DNA of 64,000 nt from Pseudanabaena sp. (GTDB lineage Bacteria > Cyanobacteriota > Cyanobacteriia > Pseudanabaenales > Pseudanabaenaceae): positions 124,001-188,000 of the forward strand of contig QBLS01000006.1 of assembly GCA_003249015.1 (NCBI GenBank). Direction: 5' to 3'. A model generated the notes under the pieces. It was given only the letters and a program-made list of their open reading frames with translations. It searched no databases and was not told the origin of the DNA. The translations under genes and the position numbers were made by a program. Below are positions 26,129-34,241 of the stretch, one piece after another (the first letter of the stretch is position 1; each line of letters begins with the position of its first letter).

Positions 26129-26830
26129 ATGACACATATCTATCGCTGTGAATTAGAGTTACACGATTCGCTCTACTTTGCCACTCGTGAGATCGGACGC
26201 TTGTATGAAACCGAAGCGATCGTTCATAACTATGCTCTTTGCTATGCGTTGGGTTTAGTTGATAGCGATCGCTATGGTACGCAAGTATCCGAGGAACATG
26301 AATATCGCTACTTTTGCCGCGAACAGGTTCCCATTTATGAGGAGCATTTGAGCAAACTCAACGAAGTGGGAATCTATGTCACCCCTGCGCGATCGCTACA
26401 TCACACATCTGTATTACACACATGGAAATATGCCAATAACAACTATCACGTTGAGATGGAAAAAACTCAAAAAAATATTCCTAGCTTTGGTAGAGCTAAG
26501 GAAATCGCGCCCGAAAGTGCTTTTGAATTTTTCATCTTGTCACAAAATCCTTTGCCTAAACCCTCTAAATGGATTCGTTTGGGTAAATGGATGAGTAAGG
26601 CAGAATTGAAGGTCAAAGAGCTAGATAAAGTTAAACAGGGAAATGGAGATTTTATATTTCCTTATCCCCTCAATCCCCTTGATGTGATGTTTACTCACCA
26701 AGTCTTGAGCTATGACACCGTAAATATGCCCCCCGTTAGTCTGATTCGCAATGTCAGTATAAACGGACATTTTTATGAGTTTGACGGTTTCAAAATCCCT
26801 GCTCGTATGGAATATCGCTTTAAGGTATAG
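26129..26830 (+). CDS. csc1: Type I-D effector Csc1 (Cas5d)
   Basis: The 233-residue Cas5-family subunit that caps the 5' handle of the crRNA. It has the Csc1 features CELELHDSLYFATREIGRLYETEAIVHNYALCYAL and the C-terminal MPPVSLIRNVSINGHFYEF strand region (key positions given: ELHDSLYFATREIG near residue 8). Its start is 2 nt after the csc2 stop, so it is coupled. It ends 3 nt before the next small gene. Confidence 0.93.
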   Translation: MTHIYRCELELHDSLYFATREIGRLYETEAIVHNYALCYALGLVDSDRYGTQVSEEHEYRYFCREQVPIYEEHLSKLNEVGIYVTPARSLHHTSVLHTWKYANNNYHVEMEKTQKNIPSFGRAKEIAPESAFEFFILSQNPLPKPSKWIRLGKWMSKAELKVKELDKVKQGNGDFIFPYPLNPLDVMFTHQVLSYDTVNMPPVSLIRNVSINGHFYEFDGFKIPARMEYRFKV

Positions 26831-26833
26831 GTT

Positions 26834-27085
26834 ATGACTATTCAAGAACTATGCGATCGCCTGTCACAATTTCCACCCGACAAACCAGTAGTCGTAAGAG
26901 GTTACGAAGGCGGATTTAATGATGTTTTAAACGTTGAAACTGTTGAAATTCAGCTAAACGTTAATGCAGAACATTGGTACTATGGGGCGCATAGTAAACC
27001 TGATATCTTGTCTGAAGTGATCGCAGATGTTCCATTGACTAAAGTTGCCTATCTCCATAGTGATAATCATCTTGCAGAGCAATAA
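26834..27085 (+). CDS. Small conserved protein in the cas operon
   Basis: An 83-residue protein. The core PPDKPVVVRGYEGGFNDVL has the form L-P-P-D-x-P-V-V-V-x-G-Y-E-G-G, which I recall from small hypothetical proteins in bacteria and phages with no known function. It begins 3 nt after the csc1 stop, so it is translated from the same mRNA. Whether it has any CRISPR role is unknown; it could be an acquired passenger. Confidence 0.65.
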   Translation: MTIQELCDRLSQFPPDKPVVVRGYEGGFNDVLNVETVEIQLNVNAEHWYYGAHSKPDILSEVIADVPLTKVAYLHSDNHLAEQ

Positions 27086-27142
27086 CACAACACAAGCACA
27101 GATCTGGTCAGATCGAATCTTGGAGCGATCAGGACTTTTGGA

Positions 27143-27565
27143 TTAACTACCAAACCCCCTGCGCTTTCTTTTCGGTTTTGTTGCTGATCGCCTTGTGCCA
27201 CTATTAGCGATCGCTAAAGCCAAAGTCCGCTTTCTCTGATATTGCTGAGTTCTATCCGCCAGAGGATGACTTGGATCAACCTTGAGATGAGTAATGGAAA
27301 TGATAGTTTGTTTCTCATTGTCAGCAGCAGAAACAGTGCAAAGAATCCCGCCCATATCTCCTGAATAAAGTAGCTTTTCAATTGTAAAAACTTTGTCTTT
27401 GGTTATCTCTAGTTCAGGTAATTGTTGTTTTAAACCCTTTATTCCATTTTCTGTAAAACGGACAGCTATCGGTAGACTCGCCTCCATATCTAAAAAAAGT
27501 TGGCGTGTTTCCACTGGATCATCAATAGTTGATGAAGCCAGCATTTTTTCGGTCATGTCATCCAT
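27143..27565 (-). CDS. Opposite-strand hypothetical protein inside the cas locus
   Basis: A 140-residue protein with an N-terminal helical region and a strongly basic C-terminus (RRSATKPKRKRRGFGS). The middle (LLYSGDMGGILCTVS and HLKVDPSHPLAD) looks like a small alpha/beta domain. I do not recognise the family. It runs against the cas genes and separates the effector genes (csc2-csc1) from cas6 and the adaptation genes. Its basic tail suggests nucleic-acid or ribosome binding, which is inference only. Confidence 0.6.
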   Translation of the reverse strand: MDDMTEKMLASSTIDDPVETRQLFLDMEASLPIAVRFTENGIKGLKQQLPELEITKDKVFTIEKLLYSGDMGGILCTVSAADNEKQTIISITHLKVDPSHPLADRTQQYQRKRTLALAIANSGTRRSATKPKRKRRGFGS

Positions 27566-27613
27566 AGTTTTGGGGTGATTGGTAATTAGTCATTATTCAA
27601 AAAGTAAAAATTT

Positions 27614-28510
27614 ATGCCTCATAGCCTTGTAGTTAATTTTATGCCGAAAACGCCGATTTATCCTGAATACCTAACAGGACGGCATATTCACGCACTTTTT
27701 TTGACATTGGTTAGCTCTGTTGATAAAGAACTAGGCGATCGCCTGCATAGTGAGAAAGCAAATAAAGGATTTGGGTTGAGTCCAATTTTGGTAATGGGTA
27801 ACAGGTCATTGGTGATGGGTAATAGGTCATCGGTAATAGGTAAGCCCAAGCCAAAAAGAACCTCCCAATCACCAATCACCAATCACCAAGCCCAAAATCA
27901 CCAATTACTAATCCCCCCCTCAACTCCCTGCTGGTGGCGCATCACGCTATTAGATGAAGTTCTGTTTAGCAAACTCACAGGACTTTGGCTCAATCTCAAC
28001 CCCGATCGCGCTTTTCATCTTGGCTCCGCCGACCTCTATATCACCAGTATTCTTGGCACACCACAATCAAGTCAACCTTGGGCAAACTTCGCCACCTATC
28101 AACAAATCTACGATCGCACCTCCGAAACCGAACGAAACATTACCTTTCACCTTGCCACTCCCACCGCCTTCCGTCAGGGTAAATACGACTCGCCATTACC
28201 CACTCGCGACAATGTATTTAAAAGCCTATGCGATCGCTGGAACACCTATAGCGAAATCCCAATCAATTCCGAAATCATCGAATATATCTTTCCCAGTAAA
28301 TTTGATATTAAGACAGAAGTTGTCAAGAACTATGACACCCATAGTTTTATCGGCTGTGTCGGTGAAATTGGCTATCGGATTCTCGGTGAGGCTTCACCTG
28401 AAACAATCAAACAAATTAACGCTCTAGCAGATTTTGCAATGTTTGCAGGAATTGGGAGGAAAACAACGATGGGGATGGGGATGGTTAGGCGGGTGATTGG
28501 TAATTGGTGA
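27614..28510 (+). CDS. cas6: CRISPR RNA endoribonuclease Cas6
   Basis: The enzyme that cuts the CRISPR transcript within repeats to leave the ATTGAAAC handle. The N-terminal segment GRHIHALFLTL carries the likely catalytic His. The C-terminus has the glycine-rich loop GIGRKTTMGMGMVRRV, the hallmark of Cas6. An unusual segment at about residues 58-100 (LVMGNRSLVMGNRSSVIG through SPITNHQAQNHQLLI) is the in-frame translation of the dispersed short repeats that also separate the neighbouring genes. It lies in a loop-like position between the first beta region and PCWWRITLLDE. The last residues (RRVIGNW) are also repeat-encoded. The frame is intact, so activity is likely retained. Confidence 0.9.
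   Translation: MPHSLVVNFMPKTPIYPEYLTGRHIHALFLTLVSSVDKELGDRLHSEKANKGFGLSPILVMGNRSLVMGNRSSVIGKPKPKRTSQSPITNHQAQNHQLLIPPSTPCWWRITLLDEVLFSKLTGLWLNLNPDRAFHLGSADLYITSILGTPQSSQPWANFATYQQIYDRTSETERNITFHLATPTAFRQGKYDSPLPTRDNVFKSLCDRWNTYSEIPINSEIIEYIFPSKFDIKTEVVKNYDTHSFIGCVGEIGYRILGEASPETIKQINALADFAMFAGIGRKTTMGMGMVRRVIGNW
27789..27912 (+). repeat. Short tandem-type repeats inside cas6
   Basis: Overlapping copies of GGTAATGGGT, GGTCATTGGTGATGGGT and the inverted form CCAATCACCAATCACC occupy about 120 bp of the cas6 coding frame. The same units occur outside coding sequence at 28489-28523, 28905-28946, 29615-29655 and 30660-30760. Confidence 0.8.
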
Positions 28511-28523
28511 TTGGTTATGGGTA
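28489..28523. repeat. GGTAATTGGTGATTGG-type short repeats at the cas6 / four-helix-bundle gene junction
   Basis: GGTGATTGGTAATTGGTGA and following GGTTATGGGT form the end of cas6 and the region before the next ATG at 28517. Confidence 0.7.
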
Positions 28524-28876
28524 GACCTGATTTTGAGGATTTGGAGATTTATCGATTGGCGGAGAGTTTGGCTAATGAGGTATGGGATATGGTGAGTTTG
28601 TGGGATCAGTTTGCGAAAGATACTGTGGGTAAACAAATTGTGAGATCGGCAGATAGTGTTTGCGCGAATATTGCCGAAGGGAGAGGACGAGGGAGTTTAA
28701 AAGATAATCAAAGATTTATCAGAATTGCAAGAGGTTCCCTCTATGAAACAACCAGTTGGCTCAGACTAGCCTACCGCCGCAAACTGCTAAAACCCGAACA
28801 AGTCCAAAAACTAAAATCCATCCTAAATCCACTACTCCCAAAACTAAACGCCTACCTAAATTCCCTAAATCGATAA
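28517..28876 (+). CDS. Four-helix-bundle protein (S23 / intervening-sequence-type)
   Basis: A 119-residue helical protein of the widespread four-helix-bundle family first seen in 23S rRNA intervening sequences and in diversity-generating retroelements (Avd). It opens with FEDLEIYRLAESLANEVWDM and contains the characteristic QIVRSADSVCANIAEGRGRGS, a positively charged RNA-binding-type surface. The ATG at 28517 is preferred over the TTG at 28511, which falls in repeat sequence. It lies between cas6 and cas4 and is flanked on both sides by short repeats, suggesting insertion with them. Confidence 0.85.
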   Translation: MGRPDFEDLEIYRLAESLANEVWDMVSLWDQFAKDTVGKQIVRSADSVCANIAEGRGRGSLKDNQRFIRIARGSLYETTSWLRLAYRRKLLKPEQVQKLKSILNPLLPKLNAYLNSLNR

Positions 28877-28904
28877 GAAGGAAAAGGTAAAAAGACAAAA
28901 GAAA

Positions 28905-28946
28905 AAACAATCCCCAATTACCAATCACCCATCATCCATTACCATC
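28905..28946. repeat. CCAATTACCAATCACCC-type repeats before cas4
   Basis: About 40 bp of CAATTACCAATCACCCATC units (same family, inverse orientation) end directly at the cas4 ATG (28947). Confidence 0.7.
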
Positions 28947-29528
28947 ATGGAACCAATCCCCATCGCCGCTTTAAACCAATATGCCTACTGCCCTCATCGA
29001 TGCTGGCGGATGTTTTGTGCAGGGGAATTTGTCGAAAATCATTACACAATTGAGGGGACAGATTTACATCAACGGGTGCATACAGTTGGCGAAAATCAGA
29101 GGGAGGAGACTTGGCAAATCAGGGCAATCTGGCTGAAGTCGGAACAATATGGCTTGATTGGCAAATCTGACTTAATTGAAGAAGTTGATGGCAATCTCTA
29201 TCCCATTGAATACAAACGTGGGCATAAAGGCGAGTGGGATAACGATGCAATGCAGGTGGTGGCGCAGGCGCTCTGTTTAGAAGAAATGACTGGCAAAACG
29301 ATTACGAAAGGCTATGTTTATTATGCTCAAACGCACCAGAGACAAGAAATTGAGATTACGGATGAGCTGCGAAAAGAGGCGATCGCGGCAATTACGGAAA
29401 TTTCGCAAATGATGGAAACGGGCAAGATGCCTCCTGCAATCTATGGCAATCGGTGTAAAGGTTGCAGTCTGTTTACTCAGTGTGTACCGATGGCGAAGGA
29501 AAAGGTTGGGAAGTATAAAGAGGGGTGA
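28947..29528 (+). CDS. cas4: CRISPR adaptation exonuclease Cas4
   Basis: A 193-residue Cas4 that trims pre-spacers and selects the PAM side during adaptation. The iron-sulfur cluster cysteines are an N-terminal Cys in YAYCPHRCW and the C-terminal trio CKGCSLFTQC. The RecB-type core has GKSDLIE (Asp) and YPIEYKRG (E-x-K), with a downstream Gln in AMQVVAQALC. All catalytic residues are intact. It is flanked by short repeats on both sides instead of being coupled to its neighbours. Confidence 0.93.
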   Translation: MEPIPIAALNQYAYCPHRCWRMFCAGEFVENHYTIEGTDLHQRVHTVGENQREETWQIRAIWLKSEQYGLIGKSDLIEEVDGNLYPIEYKRGHKGEWDNDAMQVVAQALCLEEMTGKTITKGYVYYAQTHQRQEIEITDELRKEAIAAITEISQMMETGKMPPAIYGNRCKGCSLFTQCVPMAKEKVGKYKEG

Positions 29529-29614
29529 TGGGTAATTGAACAATTGCTAACCATGACTAAATTCCTATAATCGCTCGCTCATCCCCTTAAACCTGCCTTA
29601 GCTAAAAACAAAAT

Positions 29615-29655
29615 CAACCAATCCCCAATTACCAATTACCAATCACCAAAAAACT
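29615..29655. repeat. CCAATCCCCAATTACCAATTACC-type repeats before cas1
   Basis: About 40 bp of the same repeat family between cas4 and cas1, plus a short GATGGGTAATTGA copy at 29527-29540 overlapping the cas4 stop. Confidence 0.7.
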
Positions 29656-30660
29656 ATGGGAACTCTTTACGTAACTCAGGATGACTCGTTTATAGGCAAG
29701 ACCGATGAACGCTTAACGGTGAAGGCGGAGAAAAAACAAATCCTAGATGTGCCATTAATCAAAATTGATGGATTAGTAGTTCTCGGTCGCGCCACGATTT
29801 CTCCTGCGGCAGTGATAGAACTGCTAGAGCGAAAAATCCCCATGTCCTTCATGACTGGAACAGGTCGCTTTCTCGGTCGTTTGGAACCTGAGTTAACTAA
29901 GAATATTTTTGTAAGGCGATCGCAGTGGGCGGCGGCAGGGGAAACCCCGAAAGCAATCCATATGGTGCAAGCCTTTGTGCGTGGCAAGTTAAAAAACTAT
30001 CGAGCGTCATTAATGCGGCATATGCGGGATTATCCTGATAATGACTTACAGAAAGCGATTGATGATCTCGAACGGGCGATTGATTCGCTGGCGGCGATTC
30101 AGGCGATCGCTAGTTTGCGTGGTGTGGAAGGTCATGGTAGCGCTGTCTATTGGCAAGCTTTTCCAAAGTTAATTCGCGCCGATGGTTTTAGCTTCACAAC
30201 CCGTAACCGTCGCCCACCGACCGATCCTGTGAATGCGATGTTAAGTTTTGGCTATTCCCTGCTGCGTCACGATATTCAAAGAGCCTTAAATATTGTCGGT
30301 TTCGATCCCTATCTTGGCTATTTGCATACGGAGCGCTATGGTCGTCCCAGTCTTGCTCTTGACCTTATGGAGGAGTTTCGCCCATTGATTGTTGATGCGA
30401 TCGTCTTGTCGGCAATCAATCGCAAAGCGATCGCGCCCAAGGATTTTACTGCTGAACCTCTGAGCAAGGCGATTTCTCTATCTAATGAGGCAAGAAAAGT
30501 TTTCTTAACGCTGTACGAGCAGAAGAAACAATCAAAATTTAAGCATCCCGTCATGGGTCGTCAATGTACTTATCAAGAGGCTTTTGAGCTTCAGGCAAGA
30601 TTGCTAGCTAAGTATCTGATGGATGAGACGGATAAGTATCCTCCTTTGGTTTTGAAGTAG
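29656..30660 (+). CDS. cas1: CRISPR-associated endonuclease/integrase Cas1
   Basis: The 334-residue integrase that, with Cas2, inserts new spacers at the leader end. The N-terminal beta domain carries GKTDERLTVK and LVVLGRATIS. The catalytic metal ligands are visible in order: Glu in LRGVEGHGSAVYWQAF, His in GYLHTERYGRPSLALDLMEEF and the acidic residues of the same segment. Length and motifs are normal. Confidence 0.95.
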   Translation: MGTLYVTQDDSFIGKTDERLTVKAEKKQILDVPLIKIDGLVVLGRATISPAAVIELLERKIPMSFMTGTGRFLGRLEPELTKNIFVRRSQWAAAGETPKAIHMVQAFVRGKLKNYRASLMRHMRDYPDNDLQKAIDDLERAIDSLAAIQAIASLRGVEGHGSAVYWQAFPKLIRADGFSFTTRNRRPPTDPVNAMLSFGYSLLRHDIQRALNIVGFDPYLGYLHTERYGRPSLALDLMEEFRPLIVDAIVLSAINRKAIAPKDFTAEPLSKAISLSNEARKVFLTLYEQKKQSKFKHPVMGRQCTYQEAFELQARLLAKYLMDETDKYPPLVLK

Positions 30661-30760
30661 TTTTTGGTAATTGATAATTGGGGATTGATTTAAGGTCTCA
30701 ATTCCCCCAAATATCCACCCATCACCGATCACCCATTCCCCATCACCCATCACCAATTTA
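30660..30760. repeat. Short-repeat spacer between cas1 and cas2
   Basis: About 100 bp made almost entirely of TTGGTAATTGATAATTGGGG and the inverse CACCGATCACCCATTCCCC / CATCACCCATCACC units, ending at the cas2 ATG. It occupies the whole intergenic gap. Confidence 0.75.
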
Positions 30761-31033
30761 ATGTTCCTAGTCATCTCCTACGATATCCCCGAAGATAAAC
30801 GCCGTACCAAAATTCATAAGATTCTCAAATCCTACGGGCAATGGATGCAGTTTAGTGTGTTTGAGTGTGAGCTTACGGATGCTCAATATGCGAAGTTGCG
30901 ATCGCGTTTGAGTAAGTTAATCAAGCCTGATGAGGATAGTATCCGATTTTATACGCTATGTGCTTGCTGTCAGCCTAAAATAGAACGTATTGGCGGTGAA
31001 CAGGTGCGAGATAATACAATATTTTTCGCTTAA
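30761..31033 (+). CDS. cas2: CRISPR-associated protein Cas2
   Basis: A 90-residue ferredoxin-fold partner of Cas1 in spacer integration. It starts FLVISYDIPEDKRRTKIHKIL, with the conserved Asp8, and contains the SVFECEL strand used in dimerisation. It lies directly upstream of the leader and the array, the usual order. Confidence 0.95.
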   Translation: MFLVISYDIPEDKRRTKIHKILKSYGQWMQFSVFECELTDAQYAKLRSRLSKLIKPDEDSIRFYTLCACCQPKIERIGGEQVRDNTIFFA

Positions 31034-31301
31034 TTTCTGGTTCATTGGTTGCGCGAGTTGGTGGATGTTTTTTTAATAGTATGCAGTTTGGTATTTTACA
31101 AGTCTTGGCAGGTATGTTTTTGAGGGCGATCGGGCGAGTTGGTCGATTCGCGCAAGTCTGGAATGTGTTGGTAAATATAGTTTTGTATTGGTTAGTGGAA
31201 GTTGTAAAACCTGTTCAGCAGGTTCAAATCTGCTACAATTTGTATGCTTCGCGCAAATGCACCTTGAAAACTAAATATGATATAATTCACAAGCGCGGGC
31301 G
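31034..31301 (+). promoter_or_regulatory. CRISPR leader
   Basis: A 268-bp T/A- and G/T-rich segment between cas2 and the first repeat. No convincing gene is present. It contains an inverted repeat, AACCTG (31208-31213) and CAGGTT (31219-31224), nested next to AGCAG...CTGCT, of the sort that could position integration proteins. The array promoter should lie here, but I see no strong -35/-10 pair. Confidence 0.7.
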
Positions 31302-32805
31302 GCTTCAAAGCCTCTGAAACCCTTTTAGGGATTGAAACGTGTAAGCCCCATAGCTCATCAACTGCATGATATGTGTCGCTTCAAAGCCTCTGAAACCCTT
31401 TTAGGGATTGAAACGGTAAAACTCTAGTTTTGGATGCTTGCAATATCGGAGCTTCAAAGCCTCTGAAACCCTTTTAGGGATTGAAACAGAGCCTTTAACC
31501 TCAAAAGCGCCATGAATCGCTGCTTCAAAGCCTCTGAAACCCTTTTAGGGATTGAAACTTTAGTCTCTATGCCATACATAAATATTGCGTACGCTTCAAA
31601 GCCTCTGAAACCCTTTTAGGGATTGAAACATCTAACTTTTACCTAGAATCAGCAAGGGAGGGACGGCTTCAAAGCCTCTGAAACCCTTTTAGGGATTGAA
31701 ACATCTAACTTTTACCTAGAATCAGCAAGGGAGGGACGGCTTCAAAGCCTCTGAAACCCTTTTAGGGATTGAAACATCTAACTTTTACCTAGAATCAGCA
31801 AGGGAGGGACGGCTTCAAAGCCTCTGAAACCCTTTTAGGGATTGAAACTTTACGGACGCACTCAAACAAAGCAAGTTTCACTTGCTTAGCTTCAAAGCCT
31901 CTGAAACCCTTTTAGGGATTGAAACATGATTAAACCCTAGCAATGCTTAATAAACGACCTTTCTTGGCTTCAAAGCCTCTGAAACCCTTTTAGGGATTGA
32001 AACTAGATAAGCCTAGCGCGATCGCCTTTAATCTCTAGTGCTTCAAAGCCTCTGAAACCCTTTTAGGGATTGAAACAAAAAGTTGACGCGCCATAGATGG
32101 CATATCCTTTGGCTTCAAAGCCTCTGAAACCCTTTTAGGGATTGAAACGGTAACGCCATTGGCAAAAGCAGGAACTTTGCCAATGCTTCAAAGCCTCTGA
32201 AACCCTTTTAGGGATTGAAACATCTATATCGCAACCCTCAAAACCTACAGCCCTAGAGGCTTCAAAGCCTCTGAAACCCTTTTAGGGATTGAAACCCATC
32301 ACCTGATAACGCTTAATACCTTTGAGATGCTTAGCTTCAAAGCCTCTGAAACCCTTTTAGGGATTGAAACAGCGATCGCTTTTTCTACCGCTGCCCTTTG
32401 CTCGGCTTCAAAGCCTCTGAAACCCTTTTAGGGATTGAAACAGGGTTTTGAGCTAATAGAGTCACCATTATTTGAAGCTTCAAAGCCTCTGAAACCCTTT
32501 TAGGGATTGAAACGTGTTGATAGGCGTAGCGGATGTACTGACCCAGAGCTTCAAAGCCTCTGAAATCCTTTTAGGGATTGAAACAGATCGCCTAGTGGCA
32601 ACAGAATCCCTGAAGATTCGCTTCAAAGCCTCTGAAACTCTTTTAGGGATTGAAACGAAACCTATCCTACCGCGATTATCTGGGTATCACGCGGGGCTTC
32701 AAAGCCTCTAAAACCCTTTTAGGGATTGAAACACCACACGATTCAGCGCCCTCAAATGACTGTGCTTCGCTTCAAAGCTTCTGAAACCCTTTTAGGGATT
32801 GAAAC
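31302..32805 (+). CRISPR. CRISPR array, 21 repeats and 20 spacers
   Basis: The 37-nt repeat begins GCTTCAAAGCCTC, has a CCCTTTTAGGG hairpin core and ends ATTGAAAC, the usual 8-nt crRNA handle. Repeats start at 31302, 31378, 31451, 31522, 31593, 31666, 31739, 31812, 31889, 31967, 32040, 32112, 32185, 32259, 32334, 32405, 32477, 32548, 32620, 32696 and 32769. Spacers are 34-41 nt. Spacers 5, 6 and 7 (31630-31665, 31703-31738, 31776-31811) are identical. The last four repeats each carry one substitution, which marks the far end as the old, leader-distal end. Spacers 10 and 15 contain HIP1 octamers. Confidence 0.99.
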
Positions 32806-32971
32806 AATTTTGTCAAATCTTTTTTTGCTCCCATAAAACACCAAAGCCAAGCCGATCGCAAAATCATGAATGCTTTAGTTATTGCAAAAAACTTTTTGGA
32901 TTTTTAGTCAGCTCAAATCGCTGTAAAGTATAAAATTCCGATCCAGTGATTTTTTCTATTTATAAGTACTC

Positions 32972-33943
32972 ATGTCGTGGATTGAAATTAGTTTAAATAC
33001 CAATCACGAAGCCGTCGATTGGGTATGTACTTTGCTAGCTAAAGAAATATCGCAAGAGGATTTTCATATTGTTGAATATGCTAGCGATCCTGACCAGAAT
33101 CGCGAACCTTGGGCTTTTACAATCCTGATGTACCTGCCTAACGATTTGCAAATTCATCAGAGAGTAGAGACGATCGCCAATATCCTCAAGCCACTCCATC
33201 GCACAGGTATGACTAGCGAGATGCAAACTTTTGTCGTTGACTCCAAGCCAATTCTAGAGACTGGCGCTAGTCAAGTTAGACATATCAGCGATCGCTTTGC
33301 AATTGTGACTGATCATTTAGGATATGCCCCCCGTCACGATCAAGAAATAGTTCTGTATCTTCAAAACAGCCTTGCCTTTGGCAGTGGCTTACACCCTGCT
33401 ACCATTCTCAGCTTGCGACTTCTAGAACGCCATGTGCAGCCCGAATTGCAAACCCTCGATCTAGGCTCAGGGTCAGGGCTACTCAGTGTCGCGATCGCTA
33501 AGCTGGGGGCGAGGGTATTGGCGATCGACAATGACCCTGTGGCTGTAGCTGCTACCGAAGACGCGGTGCAGCGCAATCAAGTTACAGATTTAGTTAAGGT
33601 GCAGTTGGCTAGTCTAGGTAGCGCCAGCCAATTAGGACACTGGATGGGAGGTGAGAGTGCAGAGCAAGTACCAGCGATCGCGGCAGAGGGGCAATTTGAT
33701 CTGATCGTGGCAAATATTTTTGCGCGGGTGCATATTTCCCTTGCTGCTGAATTTGCTGAGGCTTTACGTGCAAATTCAGGAATTTTAATCACCGCAGGCT
33801 ATACCCGCGATCGCGCGGAGGATGTGGTCACAGCCATGCGCGCAGTTGGTTTATACGAAAGCGATCGCTTACAACTTGATGAGTGGGTAGCGATCGCTTT
33901 CTGCAACAATTCGTCAAATATCTTGCATTCACAAAACAGATAA
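32972..33943 (+). CDS. prmA: Ribosomal protein L11 methyltransferase
   Basis: The SAM-dependent enzyme that trimethylates lysines of ribosomal protein L11. The 323 residues have an N-terminal L11-binding domain (1-130) and a class I Rossmann domain with motif I LDLGSGSGLLSVAIAKLG, motif II VLAIDNDPVAV, and the family-typical LIVANIFARV followed by LITAGYTRDR. The gene lies 166 bp after the CRISPR array and is transcribed away from it. Confidence 0.92.
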   Translation: MSWIEISLNTNHEAVDWVCTLLAKEISQEDFHIVEYASDPDQNREPWAFTILMYLPNDLQIHQRVETIANILKPLHRTGMTSEMQTFVVDSKPILETGASQVRHISDRFAIVTDHLGYAPRHDQEIVLYLQNSLAFGSGLHPATILSLRLLERHVQPELQTLDLGSGSGLLSVAIAKLGARVLAIDNDPVAVAATEDAVQRNQVTDLVKVQLASLGSASQLGHWMGGESAEQVPAIAAEGQFDLIVANIFARVHISLAAEFAEALRANSGILITAGYTRDRAEDVVTAMRAVGLYESDRLQLDEWVAIAFCNNSSNILHSQNR

Positions 33944-34013
33944 AGCCATGATAATAGTATTGAAGAACGACAGGTAAAGTTTGGCGTTCCTCAATATTCC
34001 TTGGTAGGAGTTT

Positions 34014-34241
34014 ATGATGTATACCCCTTTAATCGGATTTACCTTGGTTGTCATCCTATTTCTAGGAGTTACTTTCGCGCTCAGCTATTTCTGGTGGGCG
34101 GATCGCTATAAGACCCCCGAAGTAATTGCGGCGGAGGTAATGCAATTTACAGAGCAGTTGACTAATGTTTTGTCTATTTTTGGTGTCGGAGTCCTAGCCT
34201 TTGCTCTGATGTTAGTCATGATCAATTTCTCGACACGTTAA
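34014..34241 (+). CDS. Small two-TM membrane protein
   Basis: A 75-residue protein with two hydrophobic segments (about 5-27 and 50-70) separated by a short polar loop (WADRYKTPEVIAAEV). A good ribosome site (GGTAGGAGTT) precedes ATG 34014. The family is not recognised. An intrinsic terminator follows immediately, so it is probably a stand-alone unit. Confidence 0.65.
   Translation: MMYTPLIGFTLVVILFLGVTFALSYFWWADRYKTPEVIAAEVMQFTEQLTNVLSIFGVGVLAFALMLVMINFSTR

Noticed and set aside
28517-28876. Diversity-generating retroelement accessory (Avd) assignment
   Set aside because: No reverse transcriptase gene or template/variable repeat pair is visible within the window.
31201-31245. tRNA-like T-arm in the CRISPR leader (CAGCAGGTTCAAATCTGCTA)
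   Set aside because: The loop is 8 nt instead of 7, no acceptor or anticodon stems can be drawn, and no CCA or cloverleaf is present. It is better explained by leader inverted repeats.
31045-31317. 90-residue reading frame over the leader and first repeat
   Set aside because: It runs into the CRISPR repeat and has no ribosome site or recognisable content; the region is a leader.
32514-32711. 65-residue reading frame within the array
   Set aside because: It is made of translated repeats and spacers, so is not a gene.
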